From Branchinecta lynchi (Eukaryota; Arthropoda; Branchiopoda; Anostraca; Branchinectidae), in contig JAKZAP010000004.1 in assembly GCA_023053575.1 (NCBI GenBank), positions 806,001 through 870,000 of the forward strand: 64,000 nucleotides of DNA, given 5' to 3'. Below, one piece after another: positions 22,040-33,670 of this stretch. The notes beneath the pieces are model-generated. The model was not told the origin of the DNA. It was given only the letters and a program-made list of their open reading frames with translations, and did no database searches. The position numbers and the translations under genes were made by a program. Positions within the stretch are counted from its first letter, which is position 1. Each line of letters begins with the position of its first letter.

Positions 22040-23340
22040 GTAAAGGTCTAAGCTCTGTGCTTTTAACGGAAAGTCTGGACCTTAGGCCGGATTATTGAAA
22101 TGGCGTTACATTTTCAGAAGCTCCAATATAACTCTTGCCTGTGGCCAAAAGTTGAAAAATTTAGGATGGACTAAAATCTAAAATTGCTAAAGATGTGCCG
22201 CAGCTCCCTGGCCCCACAGTGAATATGATAAAAGTAATATTTAGAGAAACAAAAAAGTTATATTTTTCCACGGTTCCGATAGTGCTGCCATCTATTGTTT
22301 CTCCCCATCTCTGTTCATGGTTTCGTGTTTCTCAATCTATTTTTTGCACTTTTCTGCACATTGAGGAAGAGAAATGCTATTAGACATGCCTCTTAAACTT
22401 AAACTTCTTAAATTTCTCTCAGTGCTAAAGAAATTAGAGCGTATTCTTTGCTCCTTTGTAAGTGATAATATTAGAAACTTAGCCGACGGCAAAAATGGAA
22501 AGCTTCCTAGAGCTCTTGCCTGAGGCGAAAAAGGAGGGTTTTAGCTTGTCCTTGAGCAAGAACTTACGATGTTCCAAGTGAGGTGGGGTTGTATAGCCTA
22601 TGTCAGAAAGTACTATCTTAAGCTGTGCAGCCTAGCTTTTGTTTCATCAAACCATGTTTCTGCTTTCGAGTGGAAAAGCTCTGTTACAGCAGGCAAGCAG
22701 GCACACACCAGTTTCAGATTGACGATGGACTAAAATCTGTAAGAGCTAACTATGTGGGGCAGTTGCGAGGCCCCAAAGCCAATACGTATTCTTTGAGTGA
22801 TAAGTCGAAAAATTGCAGAAAAACAAATTTCCCAGGGGTTCCAAAGTGGTGCCATCTATTATTTCTTCCCATTTCTGTTAGTGATTTAGGCTGAGTTTAT
22901 CATTCCGTTTATTGCACTTGACATTGAGAAATAGAAATGATATCAGCTGGGGCTCTTAAACTTTAAAAGTATTCTCATTGCTAAAGAAATTTGCGCCTTT
23001 TACATTTGAACAAATATAGATATAATTTTTTCAACGGCAATCAATAGACTTTGATGAGCTGATCAAAGTATATGTCATTTCGTTTTTTGCACAAAAATTC
23101 CACCAGAAGAAACATCAGTTTGAAAGTTTCTAGGGGTTGACAACTTTGGTAGTAAGGTGCACACTAAAACCAAAAAAAGGCCGATCCCAATTGAGACTTG
23201 TAAGCAACATTCGGCTGTTCTACCAAAATCGTCTTCGGGGATGAAGAGCTTGCAACTTTTGCTAGTTGGTGTACCTATTAATCCTATTATTTATTTCCGG
23301 TATATTTGATGGCGCTAGAAGGGTTCATAAGGGGGTAGAA
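22040..23340 (+). repeat. Family B, copies 5 and 6
   Basis: Two partial plus-strand copies in a row: 22040-22480 and about 22490-23340, each with the decayed GTGGAAA, GCCCC-CAGCCAATA and GAAATTAGAGC landmarks. The first is the partner of 10575-10935. Confidence 0.65.
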
Positions 23341-23780
23341 ACTTGTGCAAATTATTGCACATTTTATGTTATCTTTTATATCTGAGGGTATCAAATAATT
23401 CTCCGTGGTGTAAGCAGGGACCCATAAATTTACTGAAATGTTTCCTTACAGGGGGCCAGTCATTAAGAGATTTTTGATGCGCTCTTGACCGAGCGTCAGA
23501 TAGTTCCCTACTATCCAGATAGAAAAAAATTGTCACAGCTATTGTGCTGACTAGGGAATAGTGATGGAAACTTACTGAACTGTAATGGAAGAGTGTCCTG
23601 GATCTTTTGTCCTAGCTTTGGTACCTGGTGGCATGCTGAATAGTCCTGAGTGAGGATGGCTCATACAGAAAGGTATAGTTTGTATATTATCATTTTTGTG
23701 CATGAATAAAGAGTTGAATTGTGTCAAAGATGCAGCCATTAACAATGTGCAATAAGTTGTCTTGTGGTCTTTGGCATGCA
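23341..23780. other. No recognisable feature
   Basis: AT-rich DNA with no exon or known repeat that I can identify. A short reverse ORF here lacks any motif. Confidence 0.4.
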
Positions 23781-23789
23781 CCCGAGACA

Positions 23790-24510
23790 AATTTACAGAA
23801 TTTGATTTTTTATGTGCAAAAAGAACCTGATGTGCCAACGAAAATACCGACGCCTGACAAAACCATCGAGCATTTGATTTTTTCTATGTTTTGCTCGACT
23901 AGACTTTACAGAACTTGATTTCTTACGTGTAAAATTAACGTTTTGGACCGATGAGACTTGAACTTCCCGGGTGCGCCCGACAAAGTTTGCAGAATTCAGT
24001 TCCTTACATATAGAACCCCGATGTACCGATGAGTCAACCGATGCCCAACACAAGCATAACAAATTATTTGTTCTGGATTACCAAGGCCCGATAAAAGCAT
24101 GCAGAATTCGATTTCTTCATTGTTTTGCCCGACTGTTTGCAGGATTCTCTTTCTTGCGAATAAAAAGAACCTTATGTGCTGACGAGTCGACAAAAACCTA
24201 AAAAAAAAATTCTTCTGGATTACCAAGGCACAATAAATGCATGCAAAATTTGATTTATTCATTGTTTTGACCGATTAAATGTTTGCAGGATTTCCTTTCT
24301 TGCGCATAAAAAGAACCTGATTGTGCCAACGAGCCGACCAACGCCCGACAAAAATATGAAAAAATTATTTCTTCTGGATTACCGAGGCACGACAAAAGCA
24401 CGCAGAATTCAATTTCTTCAGTATTTTGCCAGAAAAATGTTTGCAGGAGTTCATTTCTTGAGTATAAAAAGAACCCGATTTTTCGACGGCTTCTGTGTTC
24501 TTTGAAACTT
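23790..24510 (+). repeat. Family E tandem array (about five units of roughly 155 bp)
   Basis: The anchor AAAAAGAACC(T/C)...GTGC recurs at about 23817, 24008 (diverged), 24163, 24308 and 24467, so spacing is about 145-160 bp. Each unit has TTGCAGAATTCGATTTCTT, the AAAAGAACC anchor, CGACAAAA and TTCTGGATTACCAAGGC. Single units occur near 5800, 16150 and 33800. Confidence 0.7.
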
Positions 24511-24649
24511 GTTCTTTGAAACCCCCTGAATGGAAACATTACAGGAATGTATGGGTCCCTGGTGTAAATAAGCAAGGAAGTAAGTAATTTATTTCTGACC
24601 CACCATTTTCAAAAGCAGAGTATGTGTTTACGCAACGGATACAAAAGGT

Positions 24650-25093
24650 AATGGTAATAATAATTTATTCATGACCCATCATACACTCGCAAAGAGAAAG
24701 ACGGAGTATAAATACAAATAGAGGAAAAAGTAATATACAGAAAGACATAACACCACACAAAAAGCAAACGAAACTAATTTCTAACAAATTAACCTAATAA
24801 TGAACCAACAAAATAAAAATAAAAAGAAAGAACAACAACAAAGACAAAAAAAAAGCAAAAAGCTGGTAGGAAGGATTTTCTGACAACTTAAGAAAAAGTT
24901 TGTACGCGGTATCAAGAGGATCCGGCAAGTTGTCTCCCTCCCGCAGACTACCGTTCCTTGTCAAAGGCGGTACCGCGGTACCAGAACGAGAAGGGTCATT
25001 CCAGCGAAATAAAGCCAGGCAAAAAAACGAAAAAAAAATTGTTCGGACAAATTTTCGGCCAAATATTCCATTGTTGATGGTCGAAAAAGTCAA
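24650..25093 (-). mobile_element. Retroelement 3' end with (TTA)n tail
   Basis: The reverse strand codes a C-terminal peptide (GDNLPDPLDTAYKLF, then SENPS and a very hydrophobic end) followed by a UTR and a TAATTATTATTACC-type tail. The plus-strand copy at 55405-55765 shows the same arrangement. It is probably a LINE 3' end; no RT motif remains, so the class is uncertain. Confidence 0.45.
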
Positions 25094-25099
25094 TATTTT

Positions 25100-26730
25100 T
25101 CAAAAACTCTAAAAAAATTAGGGAAATTCAACACGACCTTGAAATTTTTTTAAGCTTCTTACCTACCTTTAGGACTTCAAATCTCGAGATGTGCAAGTAT
25201 GTAAATACTTTTCTTTCCCTTTTACGGTAATTTTGGCAAGGTAAGGTAGAAAAAATGGGTCTTGTTAGAACCACTCCAGAAGAACCGGCCGGATCGCAAA
25301 AATTCTGAGATCCCCCATGGTAGTAGAGTGACGAACGTGCTACATTTCTGCATTAGCACTTTTGCGGCTATCGAGCCAAAGATGGTCCTAAATAGCGATG
25401 TTAGAAAACTGAAATTCTTGGAGAAATGCATTATTTTTATGACAAAATAAATTAGTCTCACAACCTAAAAATAAAAATTGAGAAATGAATTTCAGTTTTC
25501 AGATCATACTGTTAGACCACAACCTGCCTGGACCAATTATTAGCTGTCCAAGGGCCCAAAATCTTCTCTTAGGTCTACTTTCAGAAACTTATTACAATGC
25601 ATGTTTTTGCTCTTTTCACGTGTAAGTTTGCGCGAGGGCGGTAAATTTCTCATATACATGGTTATAGGCGATTCTGAAACGCTAACCGAGTTCCGTTCTC
25701 AGTAAATTGTTATTATCTATAGGCTGCAACTATTTAAGAAACTGAAATTTTGTATTTGCAACTATGTACAAAGATATGTAGAACATGTTAATATTCTCAA
25801 AAGTTCAAACCATTGTGATGTAATTAAACATTCGGTAAAATTCCAGCTTTAAAAACTCCAGCAAAATTTGTCATATTAAAAATATCTCGCAACTGAATTG
25901 TGTTTTCAAATTTCGGCATATCCTACTCTCGATTGACTTCACAACGAGCACCCGGGTGCTTGCATCGTAAATGAGTTAACAACGGATAGTTTGCACAGGT
26001 ATTATTCAAATGATCGATAGTAATAGGAAGATAATTAATCTGAAACGATTAAGGGTTAAAGCGTAAATTAAAGTTGTGCTCACTTTAGAAGTTAGTTGAC
26101 GTGAATGGTTAAAAGGTATAAATAGATTAAAGTTAACGTCACTGAGAGAAGGAGGAGTAGCCACAAAAAGTAAGAAATATGATTTTGGAACTTAAATTGG
26201 ATTTTGGAACATAAATTAAACTTAAATTACAAAAAAGGAGGCTACGGGATGAAAAAAGAAGGAGCTCTGGGGAAAAATCGATCCAGAAATCAAGGAAGAA
26301 GAGTACGAGGATCAATACTAAAAGTACCGCATTTGTTTCCGAAATACAAATGTTACTCACAAATGATTCAGTGTCATTCCTATATCGATCTAGTTCTTAG
26401 AATTAGAGAGGAAAAACTACATTGAACAAAATGGATAAATCGTAGCCTATTTGTCGACGGAACCGAATTTTTCGTTTCTTAACATTCTAAGTTTCCACAT
26501 ATATACAGATCTAATTGTTTTCAGTTTTAAGAACGTTGTCCGAAGTACAAACCTCCTCTTGTCACTCATCTAAACGTCACGATACGCTGCCCTACATCCC
26601 GTTTAAAAGGACTAGCAGTTCGAGGCGAACAACGGTATCTGCCTTGATAGTTTTTTACAAAACGGACTATAGCTCTTTTCTTCAAAAACCTGATTTGTTT
26701 TAGACATGTGTAAATGCTAAGGCGCAAAAC
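25100..26730. other. AT-rich DNA upstream of gene 3, nothing recognised
   Basis: Short ORFs (for example 26204-26425, a basic peptide) have no known motif. The region could hold gene 3 regulatory sequence, but I see no defined element. Confidence 0.4.
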
Positions 26731-26732
26731 AG

Positions 26733-26766
26733 TATTTATACCAAAGGAGGTGTACATCTTCAAACA
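26733..26766 (+). promoter_or_regulatory. Core promoter of gene 3
   Basis: TATTTATA at 26733-26740 and ACAGTG with a possible start A at 26766, 33 bp downstream. A second TCAGT at 26779-26783 is less well placed. The ATG is at 26820. Confidence 0.6.
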
Positions 26767-26819
26767 GTGAGTCGAGAGTCAGTGACGAGTACAGTAGTAA
26801 CTCCAACAAGCAACCAATA

Positions 26820-29279
26820 ATGAAAGCAGTAAGCACATACTATTCTTACAATCAATCTCTCTAGCAGTTTACAAACTTAATTTTTTTTTCGAAAATCAGA
26901 AATAGTATCATGGGTTAATAAATTTCTTTTCGCTGTCTTAATGTCAAGATATTTACATCTAACTTAGGCATTGATTGTGAATGTACCGTTCATGAGGCAA
27001 ATTAATTTTGAAGTACCAGTATTTCTGCAATTACACACATAAATCAGAAGACATCCGCCACCGTGTTTGCAACTATGCCAAGATAGCATTATATGCAAGG
27101 GAAAAATAATTGAAGATGGCCTCAAATTATTATATTTCTGCCGAAAGCCACCTCCTCTCTGTCTTTGCGAAATACTTGTAGCATTTTTTTTGTTCACGTA
27201 AGTTCTTATAAATTGACTATTCACAGACACCACATGTTCATTCTTTTTTTCGGGTGCTACACTGCCAGATAACACAAGGATGCGCTATTTTAACAGACAA
27301 CACTTAGGATGATCTGTTGTGATTTTGAAAATGTTATGCGTTAAGTATTAGGCATAACAAGAATTACCAGCAGGTTACCACTAAGAGCCGAAAATCCATC
27401 GAAAAAGAATCTGCCGACTTTTTTGCCTGTCTTCATAATAGCGGAAAAGTCAGCAGTGTTATGCATAACGTTTGCTGCATAATGTTTTCAGAATCACAAT
27501 AGATTACATCACAATTGTTGTCTGTTGAAACCGCACGTCCTTGTGTGATTTGCTATGAAACTTCCGACAGTGTACTTGCAGATGGCTAACCTTTTTGCTC
27601 ACATCATTGATGCATTTTGGCGACGCCAAGACTCTTAACTTACTAGTTATGCATAGTAAATCATCAGGGAATAGTTAGCAATGTCATACCTGAGAGTCAC
27701 AACTTTCAACGTGTAATAAGTTCATCCTTACGAGTAATTTGAATGTCTTATTTCATTTTTATTTCTTTCTTGCTGATGGTGACCCCCAAGAGAGGGAAGG
27801 GTTGTTTCAAGCAGAAGCTGGAGTTGGGACCTATATGTAGGCTACGTTAAGTGAAACAGCTCGTTGAAGTAACATCTGAGGTATCTCACATTTGAGATTT
27901 CTCCCGAAGAAGCGATTTCTAAGCTAACTTACAAATGGAGCACGAGTCTTGCTAACGAAACAGCAAAACTAATTTTGCTTTCTTCCTTTCCTGAATGTTT
28001 GACTATTTCAGGTCGTCGTTTTTTTCTGCCTCGTCTCCTTGGTATATGCCAACGTCCTGCCCACAAGTGAAGCCTCTGATAATGTAGCACAAGAAGGTAA
28101 TTATTACAACTTTTCGTTCTAGCCAGAAAGAGAATTCGCTATTTCGATTATCCCCTTAAAATTGCCATCTATTTAAATGCTGATCTGTGCTGGTGAAGGA
28201 GAATCCCAAAAAGAACTATGAGGAAAGGAAGTAAATCTGTTAAAAAACAAAACAAAAAAATAGATTAGCTTTATGGTCATCTCTGTAACTTAGCCAACGA
28301 AATGGACGATTCAAACTCCCCTTGATTTGCTTTTGCCTCTGTTATTGCTAGACTCTTCGTGCTAAGTCGAGCACAAGTCGTAACGTACAAATCGTTTCAG
28401 TGTATTTTGGAAATACTTCGATGTTTACCTCTTCTAGTTTTCAGCTATTTAGTATTAAATTAGGGGATCGACTAAAAAGAGGCACGGCATGGTGCAGGCG
28501 AGCAATAAAAAAGAAATTAGCAAGTAGACAAGTAAGTAAGAGTTCGTAACATCAGAGTCTAATAGAAGGCACGTTAGAACGTCGTTCCTGCCCCTCACTG
28601 TGAAGCCTATAAGGCCCCATTTAGTTTTCGTGCCTCTTTTTAGTACTGGTACCTCCTACCCTGCCGTGCCTCTTTTTATTAGATCCCTTAAATTTGTTGA
28701 TTGATAAATTGATTGAAATTACGTTCCCGGCTGGTTCTTTGACACTTCATTGACCGTTCTCGTTTCCTGACTGTCTTGTAAACACTCGTGAGAGCCGCTT
28801 GTGCATTCAAATGAAACCCTTCTGATTTTCACTTATTGAATAAAGAAACCTGACCTAATTGGTTCATATCCTTTTCAGCAGCACCAGCCAGAGAGGGCAG
28901 GCAGTACATCCAAGCGATCCCGTACGGTTATAACTACCCTGGTGCCAAGCAAGCAATCTACCAGGCCCCACAGGGATACCAGTACGCTGCCCAGTATCCT
29001 TATGCCGCCAGTCAGGGACAACAGCAGTTTATGCCCCAGGCTTACTACATGATTCACCCCAGCGCTCAGTTCGCCAATGCTGAAGTCCAGAACACCCCAG
29101 CTCTCCAGCAAGTTTACAGCCCGGAACTGAACGCCCTTGCCCAGGAGAACCCCGCCATCTTCGCTTCTTCCCCCTCCAACAGATGGTTCTACGCCACCAC
29201 CGTTGTCTCCTCCGGTGGCACTTCCACCACCAAGGTCTGCAAGAACACCATCTTTGGTCAAGTTTGCAACTCTGGTTAA
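26820..29279 (+). CDS. Gene 3: small secreted Gln/Tyr/Ala-rich protein (164 aa, three exons)
   Basis: Exons 26820-26828 (ATGAAAGCA, donor GTAAGC), 28012-28096 (acceptor TTTCAG, donor GTAATT) and 28879-29279 (acceptor CTTTTCAG) give 164 residues. The signal peptide MKA-VVVFFCLVSLVYA is followed by NVLPTSEASDNVAQE, then PAREGRQYIQ, a Tyr/Gln/Ala-rich core (QYAAQYPYAASQGQQQF), NTPAL, SPELNAL, NRWFY, SSGGTSTT and the final CKNTIFGQVCNSG. It groups with genes 1 and 2 by the REGRQ box, the SP[ED]LN box and the eight residues between the last cysteines. Both introns hold MITEs. The exon 3 acceptor is a CAGCAG pair, so two forms differing by one residue are possible. Function unknown. Confidence 0.85.
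27260..27572. mobile_element. Fold-back MITE in gene 3 intron 1
   Basis: Starts CACTGCCAGA and ends TCCGACAGTG with TA on both sides (27258-27259, 27573-27574). Both halves contain CACAAGGA and AACAGACAAC in inverted order, so long arms can pair. A related element is at 35618-35975. The TA flanks suggest Tc1/mariner-type insertion, but the arm length is unusual. Confidence 0.6.
28462..28687. mobile_element. MITE in gene 3 intron 2
   Basis: Inverted ends built on AAAAAGAGGCACGGCA, each preceded by a GGGATC block, are flanked by a 7-bp repeat TTAAATT (28455-28461 and 28688-28694). The size is 226 bp with no ORF. Superfamily not assigned. Confidence 0.65.
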
Positions 29280-29313
29280 TTGAATGATGTTATTTATTGT
29301 TATTTATTTCTCG

Positions 29314-29319
29314 AGTAAA
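29314..29319 (+). promoter_or_regulatory. Possible variant poly(A) signal of gene 3
   Basis: AGTAAA about 35 nt after the stop, following the shared TATTTATTGTTATTTAT stretch. No AATAAA is present nearby. Confidence 0.35.
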
Positions 29320-29399
29320 TTATCTTCCGCAATCTCTCACTAATATTCAGATACGTTAGAATAATGTTTTCTACTCGGCAAAGTTATGACTAAAGCCTA

Positions 29400-29560
29400 A
29401 TACTCTTCTGAATATTCCTTCAGCCCAAGCTGACTGCGAATCATATTGATGGTGCAAAAAGGATACGTCAGCTGAATTTTATTTGAGTATTTCGGCCCGT
29501 CTTGGCAAGGGTCCTCTTCAAGCTCAAAACCGCTAAAGTTGAAAAACCCAATACTCTTGA
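29400..29560 (-). mobile_element. Penelope-like element terminal fragment
   Basis: The reverse strand contains GAGGACCCTTGCCAAGACGG and GCCGAAATA, then AATAAAATTCAGCTGACGTA. This terminal sequence is shared with 32135-32215, 44505-44590 and 52137-52250. Confidence 0.55.
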
Positions 29561-29584
29561 TGACTAATTCTCCTTGCCGATGCA

Positions 29585-29760
29585 AAATCGCCGTGTACCT
29601 AGCGGAAGAGACGGAAGCGGCACCACAACTTGTTGACAGAGGATTTGAGTTGTTGAGGTTGAGTCGTTAGGTTGACGTTTTCTCCTTCTTCCTGAGAAGC
29701 ACTGGCGTTTTTTGGACTTGGTGGTATCGAGTATTCAGACAGAGACTTCGCCATGCCTTG
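29585..29760 (-). repeat. Family D fragment
   Basis: On the reverse strand it resembles the unit at 12690-12905 (AGTCCAAAAAACGCCAG, CTCAGGAAGAAGGAG, CGACTCAACCTCAACAACTC). Confidence 0.5.
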
Positions 29761-30695
29761 CAATATCTGTCGTGTCAGACGTCGAAAAACGGATCGTCAG
29801 ACCAAAAACACACTTCGGCTCCGATCAAAAAAGATTCGTAACACTAGGAAAATAATAAAAAACACAAAAACGATGGATTTATAATATAGATAATGTTTAG
29901 TTAAGAGTTGCCCTATTATTGCGATATTGGTATCAAGGAGTATAAAGACAGTGGAATACGAGAAAATGCCTCGAAGGATATGAAATTTGGACAAATTCGC
30001 TCCCCGTCCGTCATTTTCTGCGATTTCTGCGACATAGGTGTCGCGAAGTGCTTTTTTTCCTGCCAATGTGTGGAAATTCTGCTTAAGAACAGTTTTCTAT
30101 TTCCTTCGCAAATCTGGGCTTCTGCTCCAGCAGAAACCCGAGACTTTATTCACTGGAAGGGGGGGGGGGCAAACTTTGTAAAATTTACCGAATAGGAAAT
30201 CGATTTTTACTGAATCTATTAAACAAATTTTTTATAAAAAACTATAATGGATTAAAGTTACATAGTATGTGAAAAATTAAGTCTGAAGAGAAATTTGACG
30301 CGGTTTGACGCCCTTCCACTTCTGCACTATCAAGGATATGAAGAGGCGTCCCTAGCCTTTTATCTTTGGGAGGGATGTCCAGTTGTCGCTAACGTCTGTA
30401 CCCAGGACAAATTAAAGTGACGCAGGTGAAATTTTTTAATATGGCTTTTTTCTAGAAAATTTCACAACTTTCCATGTAAATTCTAGATTTAAGTAGAATC
30501 ATAACCTGACCCCCCCCCCAAAAAAAAAAAATATTCTAAGCCTTAAACGCCAAGTAAATTACGCACCGTTCTTTTAAATTGTGAAGACTACAAAATACAT
30601 CACAGGCGAAACTTTTGGGAAACACTGATGATCCTATCTGTGACGTCAGATGAAATTACCAAACGTACTACCAACTGAACCATAGAGCTGTCCGA
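29761..30695. other. No gene recognised; G and C tracts and MITE-like scraps
   Basis: Contains a G11 tract near 30160 followed by TTTACCGAATAGG, which resembles the interior of the hAT element at 60188. Also a GAGGCGTCCCTAGCC scrap near 30342 and a C9 tract near 30510. These look like decayed MITE ends. Confidence 0.35.
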
Positions 30696-31216
30696 TGAAA
30701 CAAGCCAAAGGTATCGATGGGATCCCAAAAATGTAATATTTGATCCAGAAAATTGGGTCTTGTAGATATTCGGTATTCGGCGGATTTCTTGAGCATTTTT
30801 ACTATTAAAATTTAGGAACAGATTAAGGCCAATGGTAATCATCTTAGAAGACGAAATTCGGAAATGGATTCAGCAAAGTGTGTTTACCCTATATAGCCTA
30901 CGTCATATCTACTTTGGCGAAATTGATCAAAACTTCCTTCGTTACTTCTGCCAAATTTTCCGGTTTCAGCCGGAATCCGAGAGATCTATACGTCCGATGA
31001 GAATGTCAAATACGTATTCAGCATGTACATCTTATCAGATGCAAATAAAAAAATTTAATTTAAGCAAATTTTCTGATTTTGGCCAGATTCCGGCCGAAAT
31101 AGTTGTCCGACGAGAAAATAATTTTCATACTCGGACTCAGCACGTCTCCTTGCCCGGAAATCGAACCTCTAATCAAACTCAGATTAAACTTCTACTTTTC
31201 ACGAATTTTCGGTGTT

Positions 31217-32110
31217 TGGGATCCCAAAACGTAAGTGGAGGGATACCTATGACATCGCAAAAGTTGTCCGTCTGTCTGTCCGCTTGTCCGTCTGTCCGCA
31301 CCATAAATCTCGAGGGGATTGAGATATTCTGATGAGACCTGGTGGAGGATTCTTTGGGTCAAAGTACAAGTCAAGTTCGAAGATGGGCTCTGTAGCCCTA
31401 TATTTGAGGGTGGGGGAGGGGGTTCAAATTAAGGGACAAACAAAGTATTTTTAAACAAATAATGTGATTTCGATTATGGAGTAAGAAGATATGATGAGCA
31501 CGATGTTGAAAATCATTTTCTTGTCGGACAAGTAGTTCGTCTTCAATCTAGCAACAACCGGAAAGTTGGTTAAAAGTAAGAGTTTCATTTGAAGTTGATT
31601 GAAGGTTCGAATTAAGGGTAAGAAGACATGCTGAACGCGATGGTGGAAACCATTTTCTCGCCGGACTAGTAGTTCGTCCAGAATCCGGCAAAAACCGGAA
31701 AGTTGGTTAAAAGTAAAAGTTTCATTTGAAGTTGATTAAATATTCGATTTAAGGGTAAGAAGACATGCTGAACACGATTTTGAAAACCATTTTGTTGCCG
31801 CACAACATGTTGTTTATGTGTTGGGATATATTGTTTATATGTTGGGATAAAGAGATCCGCTGGATCGTTTCTGATTTTTTTTTTTTTTTGACTAGCAGTT
31901 CGCTCGGAATTCGGGCAAAACCGGAAATTTGCACAAGTTAAGTAGGAAGTTTCGGTCAGTATCGTCAAAACAGAAATGACTTATAGAGGTATATCTGAAC
32001 TTGTTTTCTCTGATGATTAGCCTGGCGAAAACTGGATCTGGCGAAGACAAGACCTAATTGTCTGGATCAAAATTAGATTTTTGGGATCCCATTGACACCT
32101 TTGGTCTTGT
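31217..32110 (-). repeat. Family A, copy 3 (minus), inserted in copy 4
   Basis: Starts TGGGATCCCAAAACGTAAGT, ends CACCTTTGGTCTTGT, and contains at least three internal modules with AGAATCCGGCAAAAACCGG. It meets copy 4 in the opposite orientation. Confidence 0.65.
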
Positions 32111-33115
32111 TGTATTTGATAGTGCAAAACGGATAGCTCAACTGAATTTTATTAGAGCTCTATTTCGGCTCTTCTTGGCAAGGGTCATCTTCAGGCCCAA
32201 ATGCGTTCAAGATGAAAAAAAAACTTGTGAAAAAATGATTCTAGCTTAGCGTTAAATATTTGACAATAGTTGGAAAATAATTCCTTTGTTAGAGTTGCTT
32301 GGAGTTTAAAAAGTCGCTGTGATTTTGTTTTGGACACGGCTGCTGTTTTTGCTGCTCGAATGGGTCTTTGATTTGGTAAATATTTTTCTGCATTTGAATT
32401 GACTTTAGTTTTGTTGTTGAGAAGAGTTTGGGGTCTGAATTTCCTTTCGCTGATGATGCCGTTCCATATTTCCGGTAGTGAGTATTCGCCTGTGTCTCTC
32501 TTGATCCATGAACAATTATAATAATTTCAACGGCTTCTCTTATAGTTTGATGAAGTCCGGTGCATGTTGCAAGAATCTGGGCTTTTCAAAATGTACATTA
32601 TAGTCTGGGGTCCACTGAACCGAAAGTCTTCTCTTTCTAAAAGTGGAGGGTCTTATTGGTTAGCTGATAATAGTTTTCGATCCGCTTTAGAAAAATGAAA
32701 TGGAACGCCAAGGCATCCGAATTTGAGTGCTGGTGCGTAACATCTTTAGCACATGTCTGATCCCAGTATCCCGCCCAGATTCGAAATCAGCGTGGTCAAT
32801 TTACCTAGAATACATCGTCGGATCAGCTGCCCCCGACGGGAAAGTTACTTTTCACATTTTGATACTTGGGCCCGAGACTATTATGGTATGGGTTTTCGAA
32901 AACGTGTTATGCCAGTGCCGATTTGAAGGCGTCGTTGAGCTCCTGTTCATGTTCTGTGAGCCTCTTTTCGAAAGTCTTCTCTGTCCTGCCGACATAGCAC
33001 TTCTCGCAGTCGCAGGGTATCGAATAAATACCTCGTTGGTTCTGGTTAAGGACTTGATCTTTGCCGTAGTTTAGGAATGACGGTAGAGTGTTTTGAGTCC
33101 GGTGAAACATTAAAT
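32111..33115 (-). mobile_element. Penelope-like retroelement fragment with GIY-YIG endonuclease domain
   Basis: The reverse strand at 32907-33110 encodes GIYSIPCDCEKCYVGRTEKT followed by F-E-K-R-L-T-E-H. This is a GIY-YIG nuclease signature in the Cys-spaced form found at the C terminus of Penelope-like element proteins. The frame then decays towards 32220. The 3' end (32135-32215) has CCTGAAGATGACCC, a small stem, GCCGAAAT and a palindrome TAGAGCTCTA. The reverse transcriptase part is missing. Host range and activity cannot be judged. Confidence 0.7.
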
Positions 33116-33189
33116 GTTGAAATATTTTTCCGTGTTTGCCGGATTTCCTGGTGAACTACTTGTCCGGCGAGAAAATTATTTAATTATTC

Positions 33190-33427
33190 TCCGTAAATGC
33201 CCGAAACTTTCTGATTTAAGGGAAATTTATCTGGAGAGTGTGACTTTATCACTTCCTGAAATTTTGAGCAATAGTAACCCTACCGTTATTACTCGAGTGG
33301 GCGTGTATATAGATAAATCTTTAGAGTTAAGAAGGAGTCTGATTGTTTAAGTTATATTTTTGTTTTTGTTTGTTTGTGTATATGGCCCGTGGGCTTTTGA
33401 AATACACTAATTTATCTATCTATCTAT
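33190..33427 (+). mobile_element. LINE 3' end with (TCTA)n tail
   Basis: A short coding frame ends before 33350, followed by T/G-rich UTR and ATTTATCTATCTATCTAT, inside a family A copy. Interpreted as a short target-primed insertion; no RT motif survives. Confidence 0.4.
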
Positions 33428-33670
33428 TCGGATTCAGCATGTCGCCTTACCCACAAATCGAATATTTATTAGCTTTTAAAAAATATATTTTGTTTTCCTT
33501 AATTTCGAACCCCTCCCGACCCCTAAAAATAGGGCTAGAAAACCCATCTTTGAACTTGACCTGTATTTGACCCAAAGAGTCCACGTGCCAAGTTTGACCA
33601 AAATATCTTCGAGAGTTATCGTGCTAACAGACGGACAGACGGACAACTTTTACAAAGTCATAGATACATG

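Larger units (their letters stand above)
30700..33670 (+). repeat. Family A, copy 4 (plus), split by nested elements
   Basis: The left part, 30700-31216, starts CAAAGGTATCGATGGGATCC. The right part, about 33116-33668, ends with GACGGACAGACGGACAACTT. Between them sit family A copy 3 and a Penelope-like fragment. The right part itself holds a LINE tail (33176-33427). Confidence 0.55.

Noticed and set aside
23572..25093. CRISPR-like array from the spaced repeats at 23.8-24.5 kb
   Set aside because: The units are 145-160 bp, diverged, with no short identical repeats or unique spacers, and the DNA is eukaryotic.
30832..31332. 166-residue ORF as a gene
   Set aside because: It lies across a family A copy and its inverted neighbour; the peptide changes with every copy of the repeat.
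31600..31620. GGTTCGAAT-type words in family A as Pol III B boxes of a SINE or tRNA
   Set aside because: They recur as part of every internal module, lack a partner A box and no cloverleaf can be drawn.
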